A stretch of DNA of 34,409 nt from Gammaproteobacteria bacterium. Its GTDB lineage: Bacteria > Pseudomonadota > Gammaproteobacteria > SZUA-152. The stretch covers positions 1-34,409 of the forward strand of contig DRKQ01000199.1 of NCBI GenBank assembly GCA_011051685.1. Direction: 5' to 3'. This document shows, piece by piece, positions 24,021-33,675 of the stretch (the stretch's first letter is position 1; the number at the start of each line of letters is the position of its first letter). Both the position numbers and the translations under genes were made by a program. The notes beneath the pieces were generated by a model. The model did not search any database. It saw nothing but the letters and a program-made list of their open reading frames with translations, and was not told the DNA's origin.

Positions 24021-25100
24021 GTGAGCAATAAGGCCGATCAACAGACCATCAGCGAGGAGCGGCTCAACGAGCGCGCTCAGCTGTTGCTCAAGACGCTCAT
24101 CGAACGCTACATCCGCGAAGGGCAGCCCGTGGGGTCCAAGGTTCTGGTGCAGGATGCGGGGCTGGATATATCCCCGGCCACGGTGCGTAACGTGGTGGCG
24201 GATCTGGAACGCCTGGGGTTGGTGCATTCACCGCACACCTCGGCGGGCAGGGTGCCAACAGAGCTGGGATATCGCATGTTTATCGATCATCTGGTGACCA
24301 TCAAGCCCCTGGCCTCCAACGAAGTCCAGTCCCTGGCCAGCAATCTCACACCCCAGGCCGATGTTTCGCAATTGGTGGAGTCGGCCTCCGCGGTGCTCTC
24401 GGGTTTCACTCAGATGGCCGGGGTGGTGATGCTGCCCAGCCAGGCCCCGGCGGCCCTGCGTCAGATCGAGTTTTTGCCGTTGTCGGAAAACCGCGTGCTG
24501 GCCATCCTGGTGTTCAATGAACAGGATGTGCAAAACCGGGTGATCCGCACCTCACGGCCCTACACGCTGGCAGAGCTGGAACGTATCGCCCGTTATCTCA
24601 ATGCCCAATTCATGGGCAGGGATGTGCAGGCGGTGCGCCGGGATCTGCTGCAGGAAATGGAAAACGCTCAGGCCAACATGGACCGGCTCATGCGCTCGGC
24701 CATCGAGATGGCTCACAAGGTCTTTGTGGAAGAGGGTACTGAAGGTGAAGCCGGGCAGGATTTCGTGATTGCCGGCGAGACCAATCTCATGGACTACGAG
24801 GAAATGGCCGACGTGCCCCGCCTGCGCCAACTGTTTGATGCCTTCAACGAAAAACAGGGCATCCTTGATCTGCTGGACAAGTCCCTGCACGCCCAGGGTG
24901 TGCAGATATTCATTGGCCATGAATCCGGCTACGAGGCTCTGGAGAATTGCAGCGTGGTCACAACTCCTTATTCCGCCAATGGGGAGGTGCTGGGGGTGCT
25001 GGGGATCATCGGCCCCACGCGCATGGCTTACGACCGCATCATTCCCGTGGTAGACGTTACCGCAAAATTATTGGGTACGGTCTTGAATCAGCGTCCCTGA
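24021..25100 (+). CDS. hrcA: Heat-inducible transcription repressor HrcA
   Basis: 359 residues from GTG 24021, which has GGAG at 24011-24014; an in-frame ATG at 23985 would add 12 residues. The N-terminal winged helix has LNERAQLLLKTLIERYI, GQPVGSKVL and ISPATVRNVVADLERLGLV followed by the characteristic SPHTSAGRVPTELGYR. The GAF-like body and C-terminal VLGVLGIIGPTRMAYDRIIP are typical. HrcA represses chaperone operons by binding CIRCE; I see no CIRCE repeat upstream of hrcA or dnaK, so its targets may lie elsewhere. It heads the hrcA-grpE-dnaK-dnaJ cluster. Confidence 0.95.
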   Translation: MSNKADQQTISEERLNERAQLLLKTLIERYIREGQPVGSKVLVQDAGLDISPATVRNVVADLERLGLVHSPHTSAGRVPTELGYRMFIDHLVTIKPLASNEVQSLASNLTPQADVSQLVESASAVLSGFTQMAGVVMLPSQAPAALRQIEFLPLSENRVLAILVFNEQDVQNRVIRTSRPYTLAELERIARYLNAQFMGRDVQAVRRDLLQEMENAQANMDRLMRSAIEMAHKVFVEEGTEGEAGQDFVIAGETNLMDYEEMADVPRLRQLFDAFNEKQGILDLLDKSLHAQGVQIFIGHESGYEALENCSVVTTPYSANGEVLGVLGIIGPTRMAYDRIIPVVDVTAKLLGTVLNQRP

Positions 25101-25171
25101 GCCCACATGTCCTGCGTGGGCATGTCCCAATGTATTTCAACAACAACTTGTAACCCCTGGAGAGTGTAGGC

Positions 25172-25768
25172 ATGGCAAAAGAGGAAGACGCGGTTTCGGA
25201 GGAACATGCGGCGCAAGGCAGCGAGGCCGAGGCTGGCGCTGGAGGCGCCACGGAGGATCTCCTGCCACTGCTGGAAGATGCCCGGGCCAAGGCGGACGAA
25301 CACTGGAATCAACTGCTGCGGGTACAGGCCGATCTGGAAAACACCCGCCGCCGCGCGCGCCAGGACGTGGAGAACGCCCACAAATTCGGCCTGGAGAAAT
25401 TCGCTCTGGAATTGCTGCCGGTAAAAGACAGCTTGGAGATGGGCCTGGCGGCCATCAGCGAGGGCAATGAATCCGTGGAGCAGTTCAAGGAAGGAGTGGC
25501 GCTGACCCTGAAGATGCTGGAGAGTGCCCTGGAAAAGTTCGGCATCGAGGCCATCAATCCCCTGGGTGAAACCTTTGATCCGGAAAAGCACCAGGCCATG
25601 TCCATGCAGGAGAGCGCCGAGCACAAGCCCAACACCGTTATGGCGGTGATGCAGAAGGGGTATCAGCTCAATGATCGACTGTTGCGTCCGGCCATGGTGG
25701 TGGTGGCCAAGGCCACCAGCGGGGCCGGGGAAAACGAATCCGCGAGCGCCGTGGATGAACAGGCTTGA
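25172..25768 (+). CDS. grpE: Nucleotide exchange factor GrpE
   Basis: 198 residues. A poor-complexity acidic N-terminus is followed by the long helix WNQLLRVQADLENTRRRARQ and the C-terminal beta-wing NPLGETFDPEKHQAMSMQES and QKGYQLNDRLLRPAMVVVAK. GrpE drives ADP release from DnaK and acts as a thermosensor. The start codon follows GGAGAG. The 3' end holds a probable heat-shock promoter for dnaK. Confidence 0.96.
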   Translation: MAKEEDAVSEEHAAQGSEAEAGAGGATEDLLPLLEDARAKADEHWNQLLRVQADLENTRRRARQDVENAHKFGLEKFALELLPVKDSLEMGLAAISEGNESVEQFKEGVALTLKMLESALEKFGIEAINPLGETFDPEKHQAMSMQESAEHKPNTVMAVMQKGYQLNDRLLRPAMVVVAKATSGAGENESASAVDEQA

Positions 25769-25788
25769 AATAAGGTTTTCCGCCCATA
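25764..25788 (+). promoter_or_regulatory. Possible sigma-32 promoter for dnaK
   Basis: CTTGAAA (25764-25770) overlaps the grpE stop, and GCCCATA (25782-25788) follows after 11 bases. This resembles the sigma-32 consensus CTTGAAA...CCCCATnT, but the spacer is slightly short. It would give dnaK its own heat-shock start about 85 bases upstream. Pattern match only. Confidence 0.45.
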
Positions 25789-25874
25789 CCTAGCTGTACA
25801 AGCAGGAAACCAAACACATTTTTAACCCTTTTTTAACGAATTAACGAAACAGAGATAAGCGGAGAACTGGAGCC

Positions 25875-27809
25875 ATGGGAAAGATTATCGGCATTGATTT
25901 AGGAACCACAAACTCATGCGTGGCGGTGATGGAGGGCGGTGAGCCCCGGGTCATCGAAAACGCTGAGGGTGAGCGCACCACCCCCTCGGTGGTGGCCTTT
26001 ACTGACGACGGCGAGGTGATCGTCGGCGCACCGGCCAAACGCCAGGCCGTCACCAATCCTCACAACACATTATTTGCCATTAAGCGCCTCATCGGCCGCA
26101 AGTTTACCGATGAGGAGGTGCAGAAAGACATCGACCTGGTGCCTTACAAGATCATCAAGGCCGACAACGGCGATGCCTGGGTGGAAGTCAATGGCAAGAA
26201 GATGGCTCCCCAGGAGGTCTCTGCGCGCATCCTGCAAAAGATGAAGAAGACCGCCGAGGACTACCTGGGTGAGGAAGTCACCGAGGCGGTGATTACCGTG
26301 CCGGCCTACTTCAATGACTCCCAGCGTCAGGCCACCAAGGATGCCGGCAAGATTGCCGGTCTGGATGTGAAACGCATCATCAACGAGCCCACTGCCGCGG
26401 CCCTGGCCTTCGGTATGGACAAGAAGGAGGGCGACCGCAAGGTGGCCGTCTATGACCTGGGTGGTGGTACCTTTGATATTTCCATCATCGAGCTGGCCGA
26501 GATCGACGGTGAGCATCAGGTGGAAGTACTGTCCACCAACGGTGATACCTTCCTCGGTGGTGAGGACTTCGATCAGCGTCTGATCGACTATCTGGTGGAT
26601 GAATTCAAGAAGGATCAGGGTGTGGATCTGCGCAACGATCCCTTGGCCCTGCAACGCCTGAAAGAAGGTGCGGAGAAGGCCAAGATCGAGCTGTCGTCCA
26701 CCTCACAGACTGACGTGAACCTGCCGTACATCACGGCGGACGCCAGTGGTCCCAAACACATGAACATCAAACTGACCCGCGCCAAGCTGGAGTCCCTGGT
26801 GGAAGAACTCATCGAGCGCTCCATCGCCCCCTGCCGCACCGCACTGAGCGATGCCGGCCTGGGTGCCCAGGACATCGATGACGTGATTCTGGTGGGTGGC
26901 CAGACCCGCATGCCCAAGGTGCAGGAGAAAGTGAAGGAATTCTTCGGCAAGGAGCCGCGCCGTGACGTCAACCCGGATGAGGCCGTGGCCATTGGCGCCG
27001 CCATCCAGGCAGGCGTGTTGGGCGGCGACGTGAAAGACGTATTGCTGCTGGACGTGACCCCGCTGAGCCTGGGTATCGAGACCATGGGTGGCGTGATGAC
27101 CAAGCTCATCGAGAAGAACACTACCATCCCTACCAAGGCGACGCAGGTGTTCTCCACTGCGGAAGATAATCAGACGGCGGTGACCGTGCATGTGTTGCAG
27201 GGTGAGCGTGAGATGGCCTCGGCCAACAAGTCCCTGGGACGTTTCGATCTCAGTGACATCCCACCGGCGCCCCGTGGCGTGCCACAGATTGAGGTGACCT
27301 TCGACATCGACGCCAATGGTATTCTCAATGTGTCCGCCAAGGACAAGGCCACCGGCAAGGAACAGTCAATCGTCATAAAGGCCTCCAGCGGCCTGTCCGA
27401 TGAAGAAATCGAGAAGATGGTGAAGGACGCCGAGGCCCACGCCGCGGAAGATGCCAAATTCCACGAGCTGGTGGATGCCCGCAATCAGGCGGACGCCATG
27501 ATCCATGCCACCAAGAAGGCCATGGAGGAGATGGGCGAAGACAAACTGGAAGCCGGCGAGAAAGAGGCCATCGAAAAGGCCATCAGCGAACTGGAAGAAG
27601 CCATGAAGGGCGAAGACAAGGATGCCATCGAGGCCAAGACCAAGGCCCTGGCCGATGCCTCGGGTAAGATGGCGGAACGCGCCTATGCACAAAAGGCCGA
27701 GTCTGGTCAGCCCGAAGGGGCGGCGGATACCGGTGGCGCCGAGTCCAAGGCAACGGACGACGACGTGGTGGATGCCGAGTTCGAGGAAGTCAAGGACGAT
27801 AACAAATAG
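25875..27809 (+). CDS. dnaK: Chaperone DnaK (Hsp70)
   Basis: 644 residues, standard length. The ATPase domain shows [10 protein letters not shown] (5-14), [13 protein letters not shown] and [13 protein letters not shown]. The hydrophobic interdomain linker is [13 protein letters not shown], the substrate-binding domain has [20 protein letters not shown], and the C-terminus ends in the conserved acidic [15 protein letters not shown]. It folds proteins with DnaJ and GrpE. An upstream sigma-32-like site overlaps the end of grpE, and a hairpin separates it from dnaJ. Confidence 0.98.
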   Translation: MGKIIGIDLGTTNSCVAVMEGGEPRVIENAEGERTTPSVVAFTDDGEVIVGAPAKRQAVTNPHNTLFAIKRLIGRKFTDEEVQKDIDLVPYKIIKADNGDAWVEVNGKKMAPQEVSARILQKMKKTAEDYLGEEVTEAVITVPAYFNDSQRQATKDAGKIAGLDVKRIINEPTAAALAFGMDKKEGDRKVAVYDLGGGTFDISIIELAEIDGEHQVEVLSTNGDTFLGGEDFDQRLIDYLVDEFKKDQGVDLRNDPLALQRLKEGAEKAKIELSSTSQTDVNLPYITADASGPKHMNIKLTRAKLESLVEELIERSIAPCRTALSDAGLGAQDIDDVILVGGQTRMPKVQEKVKEFFGKEPRRDVNPDEAVAIGAAIQAGVLGGDVKDVLLLDVTPLSLGIETMGGVMTKLIEKNTTIPTKATQVFSTAEDNQTAVTVHVLQGEREMASANKSLGRFDLSDIPPAPRGVPQIEVTFDIDANGILNVSAKDKATGKEQSIVIKASSGLSDEEIEKMVKDAEAHAAEDAKFHELVDARNQADAMIHATKKAMEEMGEDKLEAGEKEAIEKAISELEEAMKGEDKDAIEAKTKALADASGKMAERAYAQKAESGQPEGAADTGGAESKATDDDVVDAEFEEVKDDNK

Positions 27810-27871
27810 GGCAACATGCTTGCCGCCATACTGCACGGCTTGGTCGGGCAGGATTTAGCGGACATCGCAAC

Positions 27872-27913
27872 AGACGCGGCAGCGGGGTATCCCACTGTCG
27901 CGTTTCCGCGTCT
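27872..27913 (+). other. Hairpin between dnaK and dnaJ
   Basis: AGACGCGG (27872-27879) pairs with CCGCGTCT (27906-27913). Inside, CAGCGGG and CCCACTG (27880-27897) form a second stem with one mismatch. No T-run follows, so it is not an ordinary terminator; it may slow read-through or protect the dnaK mRNA 3' end. Confidence 0.5.
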
Positions 27914-27966
27914 TGCAAATGTTAAACTAAATTATTAAAAGTTCATTTAAGTGGCTGAATATAAAG

Positions 27967-29094
27967 ATGTCTAAACGCGATTATTACGAAGTGCTGGGGG
28001 TCCAACGCAACGCCAGCGAGGCAGAACTGAAAAAGGCCTTCAAACGCTTGGCCATGAAACATCACCCGGATCGCAATCCGGATGACACCGCATCAGAAGA
28101 GAAATTCAAGGAAGCCAAGGAGGCATACGACGTGCTGGGTGATCCCCAAAAACGCGCGGCCTACGACCAGTTTGGCCATGCCGGCGTGGAGGGCGGCATG
28201 GGTGGGGGGCATCCCGGTGGCGCCAGCTTCAGCGATATTTTTGGAGACGTGTTTGGCGACATATTTGGTGGTGGCGGAGGCGGCGGCCGGCAACAGAGCC
28301 GGCGCGGAGCAGACCTGCGTTACAACCTGGAACTGAGCTTAGAGGATGCTGTACGCGGCACCACGGTGAAGATCCGCGTACCTACCTCGGTGGTCTGCTC
28401 CACCTGTGGCGGCAGCGGGGCCAAGAAGGGTTCCAAGCCTGAACAATGCACCACCTGCGGCGGCGTAGGTCAGGTGCGCATGCAACAAGGCTTCTTTTCC
28501 CTGCAACAGACCTGTCCTCACTGCCATGGCTCAGGACAGATCATCAAGGATCCCTGCCACACCTGTCATGGCCAGGGCCGAGTACAGGAACACAAGACCC
28601 TGTCGGTGAAGGTGCCGGCGGGTGTTGATAATGGCGACCGTATCCGTCTCAGCGGCGAGGGCGAGGCCGGTGAGCGGGGTGCCCCCAGTGGTGACCTGTA
28701 CGTGCAGATTTCGGTGAAGGAGCATCCGCTGTTCGTGCGGGATGAAAACAATCTCTATTGCGAGGTGCCCATCAGCTTTGTCACCGCGGCCCTTGGCGGT
28801 AGCCTGGAGGTGCCCACACTGGATGGCAAGGTCAACCTGAAGATCCCCCCGGAGACCCAGACCGGCAAGATGTTCAAGCTGCGCGGCAAGGGAGTGAAAT
28901 CCGTACGCGGTGGCCCGGTGGGTGACTTGTTGTGTCGGGTCCAGGTGGAGACCCCGGTAAACCTCAACAGCAAGCAAAAAGCCCTGTTGAGGCAGTTCGA
29001 GGAATCCATGGGAGGGTCTGTCACCAAGCACAGCCCGAAAGAACATTCCTGGCTCGATGGTGTAAAAAAATTCATTGATGACATAAAGTTATAG
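27967..29094 (+). CDS. dnaJ: Chaperone DnaJ (Hsp40)
   Basis: 375 residues. The J domain (1-70) has the HPD tripeptide at 33-35, and the Gly/Phe-rich region is at about 71-110. Four CxxCxGxG zinc motifs are complete (Cys 144/147, 161/164, 183/186, 197/200). The C-terminal substrate-binding domains follow. It stimulates DnaK ATPase and delivers clients. The gene is 157 bp after dnaK. Confidence 0.98.
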   Translation: MSKRDYYEVLGVQRNASEAELKKAFKRLAMKHHPDRNPDDTASEEKFKEAKEAYDVLGDPQKRAAYDQFGHAGVEGGMGGGHPGGASFSDIFGDVFGDIFGGGGGGGRQQSRRGADLRYNLELSLEDAVRGTTVKIRVPTSVVCSTCGGSGAKKGSKPEQCTTCGGVGQVRMQQGFFSLQQTCPHCHGSGQIIKDPCHTCHGQGRVQEHKTLSVKVPAGVDNGDRIRLSGEGEAGERGAPSGDLYVQISVKEHPLFVRDENNLYCEVPISFVTAALGGSLEVPTLDGKVNLKIPPETQTGKMFKLRGKGVKSVRGGPVGDLLCRVQVETPVNLNSKQKALLRQFEESMGGSVTKHSPKEHSWLDGVKKFIDDIKL

Positions 29095-29157
29095 CCTTTA
29101 TTTAAAGTAAATTGGCATAGCTGGACGGCGGGGGGGAGCGACAGTGGAGGGGAAATC

Positions 29158-29625
29158 ATGACAAGCCGTATACGAGAGCATTTGCGATGGGTCGTGGCCC
29201 TCGGCCTGTTGGCCTGGGGAGGGCTTGCCCAGGCCGAGGAAGAGCTGCGTTTTCCGGGGGATGAGCCGGATCACAAGCTAGTGTACCAATTCAACAAGGG
29301 CGATGAAGCCACTCAGAAGGCCATCCTGTTTTCCGTGGGCGCCATGCTGCGCAAGTGGGGCGACAATGTGAAAATCGTCGTGGTGGCCATTGGTCCCGGC
29401 CTGCATATCCTGGCCAAACAACCCAAACGGCCGGTCAGCGAAGAGACCAAACAGCGAGTCTCAAGCCTGGCCCAGTACGGAGTGGAATTTCACGCCTGTG
29501 GTAACACCATGAAATCCCTGCACTGGCAAGACAAGGACATGCTGCCCTTTGCCAAGATTGTTGAAGTGGGTGCCTCGGATCTCATGGAGTTGCAGGAACA
29601 GGGTTATGCCTACATCAGTTGGTGA
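29158..29625 (+). CDS. Exported DsrE-like protein
   Basis: 155 residues with a signal peptide (hydrophobic core at about 12-22, cleavage after AQA at 26). The mature part resembles the DsrE/F sulfurtransferase-like fold: KLVYQFNKGDEATQKAILFS, then VKIVVVAIGPGLHILAK and GVEFHACGNTM with Cys114 in the usual cysteine position, ending in a short helix. Cytoplasmic DsrE proteins carry persulfide sulfur; periplasmic single-Cys relatives occur in sulfur-metabolising proteobacteria and their role is unclear. GGAGGGG upstream supports ATG 29158. It is alone between dnaJ and dapB; linkage to heat shock is not implied. Confidence 0.8.
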   Translation: MTSRIREHLRWVVALGLLAWGGLAQAEEELRFPGDEPDHKLVYQFNKGDEATQKAILFSVGAMLRKWGDNVKIVVVAIGPGLHILAKQPKRPVSEETKQRVSSLAQYGVEFHACGNTMKSLHWQDKDMLPFAKIVEVGASDLMELQEQGYAYISW

Positions 29626-29721
29626 AGGAAGGGCAGGGGAAAGAGAAAAGATAATAAAGAGCAAAGGGGACTGAAATCCCGGTTTTGGGGAGCAGCTTCC
29701 CGTGTTTGTTAATTACCGTGA

Positions 29722-30573
<852 letters not shown>

Positions 30574-30578
30574 CGGAC

Positions 30579-32027
30579 GTGCTTTTCGACCAGCGGTTTC
30601 GAAAAGGACTTTTTCAGCCGGTCGATGCCTCCTCGCTGGTGGTGTTTCGCATCGGCTTCGGCCTGGTGATGCTCTGGGAAGTGATCCGCTACTGGCGTCA
30701 CGACTGGATACGCGAATATTATATCGAGCCGGTTTTCCAATTTAAGTATTACGGCTTCGCCTGGGTGCAACCCTGGCCCGGCGATTGGATGTATGCGCAT
30801 TTCGCTGTGCTGGGGATTTGCGCATTTTTCATTGCCCTTGGACTGTTTTACCGCATCAGCACAATCCTGTTTCTACTGGGCTTCAGTTATGTATTTTTGC
30901 TGGAGCAGGCCAACTATCTCAATCACCTTTATCTGGTAATCGTCTGCGCGGCCTTGCTTTGCGTGCTACCAGCCAATCGCTATTTTTCACTGGATGCCAA
31001 GCTGCGGCCGTATATCGCTGCGGACACCGTACCGGCTTGGAGCGTGTGGATACTACGCGCCCAGTTCGAGATTGTGCTGCTGTACGCGGGTATCGTGAAG
31101 CTCAATGGCGACTGGTTGCAGTTAGAACCCTTAAGCATGTGGCTGGCCAAGCGCGCGGATTTTCCCGTGCTGGGGCCTCTGTTCATGCAGGACTGGTCCG
31201 TGGCGGTGGCCGCCTATGGGGTCATCCTGCTGCATTTGCTGGGGGCGCCACTGCTGCTTTACCGGCGTACCCGTCTTTATGTGTTTTTCGCCTACGCGGC
31301 TTTTCATACCCTGAATCATTTTGTTTTCAGCATCGGCATCTTTCCCTGGTTCACCTTGCTGGGTTCGCTGATGTTTTTCGATCCCGATTGGCCCAAGCAA
31401 CTCAAGTCGCGTGTGTTGGGCTGGCTGGGACGTTCAGAATCTTCGGCCATGTTGTCGGTGCCGGAAAAAACAACGACGCCGGTCTCTCTGCCGCCTCCGG
31501 TACAGCAGCGGGCCGTTATCGGTTTTGCCATGGTGTGGCTGGGAGTGCAGATTCTGCTACCGTTACGTCATGTGTTGTATCCGGGCAATGTGAGCTGGAC
31601 GGAAGAAGGCCATAAATATGCCTGGCAGATGAAACTGCGCGACAAAAAGGGGGAAACCCGTTTTTTTGTCACGGACCCTGCCACGGGCAGGCAGTGGGAG
31701 GCTGATCCACTGGATTACCTTTCCCCCCGCCAGGCCCGGAAGATGCAAGTGCGGCCGGACATGATCCTGCAATTCGCCCACCTGCTGGCACAGCGCTGGG
31801 AACAACGCTGGAAGATTCCCGGCGTGGAGGTGCGGGTGGATTCCTGGGTGTCTCTCAATGGCCGGGAGCGGGCGCAGATGATTGATCCGAATGTGGATCT
31901 GGCCAAACGACAGATGAGCCTGCTTCCAGCGGACTGGATTCTGCCTTTGCGCATACCGTTGAATCGTAGGCCGGAAAACTATCGTGCGCGTTACAGAGAT
32001 CTTGTGCAGGCGGAAACCAATGAGTGA
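30579..32027 (+). CDS. HTTM / vitamin K-dependent gamma-carboxylase-like membrane protein
   Basis: 482 residues from GTG 30579; an in-frame start at 30516 exists but lies inside dapB. It has several transmembrane segments in the N-terminal ~300 residues: VVFRIGFGLVMLWEVIRYW, FAVLGICAFFIALGLFY, FLLGFSYVFLLEQANYLNH and others. The conserved HTTM block LLYAGIVKLNGDWL contains a Lys at the place of the carboxylase lysine, and FHTLNHFVFSIGIFPWF follows. The C-terminal ~150 residues are soluble. The family carboxylates Glu in animals, but bacterial members are mostly uncharacterised. It overlaps a DCC-family gene by 8 bp, a recurrent pairing. Probably co-transcribed with dapB. Confidence 0.82.
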   Translation: MLFDQRFRKGLFQPVDASSLVVFRIGFGLVMLWEVIRYWRHDWIREYYIEPVFQFKYYGFAWVQPWPGDWMYAHFAVLGICAFFIALGLFYRISTILFLLGFSYVFLLEQANYLNHLYLVIVCAALLCVLPANRYFSLDAKLRPYIAADTVPAWSVWILRAQFEIVLLYAGIVKLNGDWLQLEPLSMWLAKRADFPVLGPLFMQDWSVAVAAYGVILLHLLGAPLLLYRRTRLYVFFAYAAFHTLNHFVFSIGIFPWFTLLGSLMFFDPDWPKQLKSRVLGWLGRSESSAMLSVPEKTTTPVSLPPPVQQRAVIGFAMVWLGVQILLPLRHVLYPGNVSWTEEGHKYAWQMKLRDKKGETRFFVTDPATGRQWEADPLDYLSPRQARKMQVRPDMILQFAHLLAQRWEQRWKIPGVEVRVDSWVSLNGRERAQMIDPNVDLAKRQMSLLPADWILPLRIPLNRRPENYRARYRDLVQAETNE

Positions 32028-32418
32028 ACCCATTGTATTGTTCGATGGTGTCTGCAATTTTTGCAGCGATGCCGTGAAATTTGTCATTGACAGAAATACG
32101 GCGAAGAATGTGCGCTTTTGCCAGTTACAAACGGCAACGGGAAAGGCCTTGCTGGCGGAGCACGGCAGGGTGGATCCCGGGTTGACCTCCATGGCCCTCA
32201 TTGCGGACGGTCGGCTGTATGTGAAATCAAGCGCGGCCCTGCGGGTGTGTCGTTATCTGCGCGCCCCCTGGCCCTTGATGGGTGTCTTTCTGCTGGTGCC
32301 TACACCGCTGCGTAATCTGGTGTACGATTGGTTCGGCCGCAATCGTTATCGCTGGTTTGGCAAAAAGGCGGTGTGCTGGATACCCGAGGCCGATATTCGC
32401 CAGCGTTTTCTGGAATGA
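32020..32418 (+). CDS. DCC-family (DUF393) thiol-disulfide oxidoreductase-like protein
   Basis: 132 residues. It begins IVLFDGVCNFCSD, the DxxCxxC signature of the family (Asp9, Cys12, Cys15), and has the conserved later block RYLRAPWPLMGVFLLVPTPL and NLVYDWFGRNRYRWFGK. The fold is predicted to be thioredoxin-like, with the CxxC as a possible redox pair; the cellular role is unknown. It overlaps the HTTM gene by 8 bp, suggesting they work together. Confidence 0.88.
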   Translation: MSEPIVLFDGVCNFCSDAVKFVIDRNTAKNVRFCQLQTATGKALLAEHGRVDPGLTSMALIADGRLYVKSSAALRVCRYLRAPWPLMGVFLLVPTPLRNLVYDWFGRNRYRWFGKKAVCWIPEADIRQRFLE

Positions 32419-32754
32419 CTGGGCGGAGGATATGTCCGGTCATCAAATGCAAGCCCGCTGTCGGAACTTTTTTTGCGACGATGGGTCTTTTTGCACAGAC
32501 CTGCTTGCCCAGCAAGCGGGACATCGAATCTTGCACGAGAAGAGAACAATAACAGTGTTGAAGATGATTCCATATCTGTGGCGCTTGCCGCCGCCTTGTT
32601 GATGCCTGCGGCGCGGTTGATGTGTGCGGTGCGGCGCCGCCGTTTTCCAATGAATGTGTACAGTGTCGCGAGGCGGGCCTTTTTGTGGGCGTGCCATTGA
32701 TCGTGATTCCAGCCTATTTCGTCAGAGCAATTTGTTAGCGCAAGGAGTAACTAC
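32419..32754. other. Gene-free region before the ABC transporter
   Basis: 336 bases without a credible gene on either strand and without a clear terminator or promoter. The last part holds the AAGGAG ribosome-binding site of the ABC gene. It is GC-rich near 32580-32690 and AT-richer at the start. Confidence 0.5.
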
Positions 32755-33675
32755 ATGATTCGGGTAGAACACCTGACCCGCCGTTACGGCGATTTTACCG
32801 CGGTGGATGATGTCTCCTTCGAGATCAGCCGTGGAGAAGTGGTGGGGCTGCTGGGCCACAATGGCGCCGGCAAGACCACCATCATGAAAATGCTCACCGG
32901 CTTTCTCGAACCTACGGCCGGCACCATTCACATCGATGGCCTTGAGGTGGGGCGGGATACAACCGCCATTCAGGCACGCATCGGCTACCTACCGGAAAAC
33001 TGCCCGGTGTGGCCGGAAATGACGGTGGTCGACTATCTGGATTATGAGGCTGCCCTGCACGGGGTGGCGGAAGACAAGCGCCCGGCTGCGGTGGCCGCAG
33101 CCATCCGCCGCACGGCGCTCAAGGAAAAGGCGGCCCAGCCCATTCAGACCTTGTCCCGTGGCTATCGCCAGCGGGTGGGTGTGGCCCAGGCCCTGTTGCA
33201 CGACCCGGACATCATCATCCTCGATGAGCCCACCAACGGCCTCGATCCCACCCAGATCCGTCACATGCGCGAACTGATTCGCGAACTGGCCCAGCACGCC
33301 ACGGTGATCGTCTCCACTCACATCCTGCAGGAGGTGCAGGCGGTGTGCGAACGAGTGCTGATCATGCGCAGTGGACAACTGGTGGTGGACGCCCGCATGG
33401 ATGCGTTGCAAAAAGGTCGTCGGCTACTGCTGAGTGTGGACGGTGAGGCCCGTGACACCCTGGCGCAGGTCTCCGGAGTGGTGGCGGTGACGGATCGTGG
33501 TGAAGACCACGGCCATCGGCAATACCTGCTGGAGGCCGGGGAGGATGCGGCGCCCGGTGTGGTACAGGCCCTCTGTGCGGCGGGGCTGAAGGTCTACGCC
33601 CTGCAACCGGAACGGCGTGACCTGGAGGCGGTGTTTGCCGAGGTCAATGAAGGCCGGGAGGTGGCCCATGGCTGA
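32755..33675 (+). CDS. ABC-2 type exporter ATP-binding protein
   Basis: 306 residues. Walker A GHNGAGKTT is at 34-42, the signature LSRGYRQRVG at 133-142, Walker B IIILDE at 153-158 and the H-loop His at 189 (STHI). A C-terminal ~80-residue accessory region is typical of GldA/CcmA-type ATPases. It powers export with the permease encoded next, which overlaps it by 8 bp. The cargo cannot be told; in many proteobacteria such a unit is followed by a GldG-like auxiliary protein. Confidence 0.94.
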   Translation: MIRVEHLTRRYGDFTAVDDVSFEISRGEVVGLLGHNGAGKTTIMKMLTGFLEPTAGTIHIDGLEVGRDTTAIQARIGYLPENCPVWPEMTVVDYLDYEAALHGVAEDKRPAAVAAAIRRTALKEKAAQPIQTLSRGYRQRVGVAQALLHDPDIIILDEPTNGLDPTQIRHMRELIRELAQHATVIVSTHILQEVQAVCERVLIMRSGQLVVDARMDALQKGRRLLLSVDGEARDTLAQVSGVVAVTDRGEDHGHRQYLLEAGEDAAPGVVQALCAAGLKVYALQPERRDLEAVFAEVNEGREVAHG

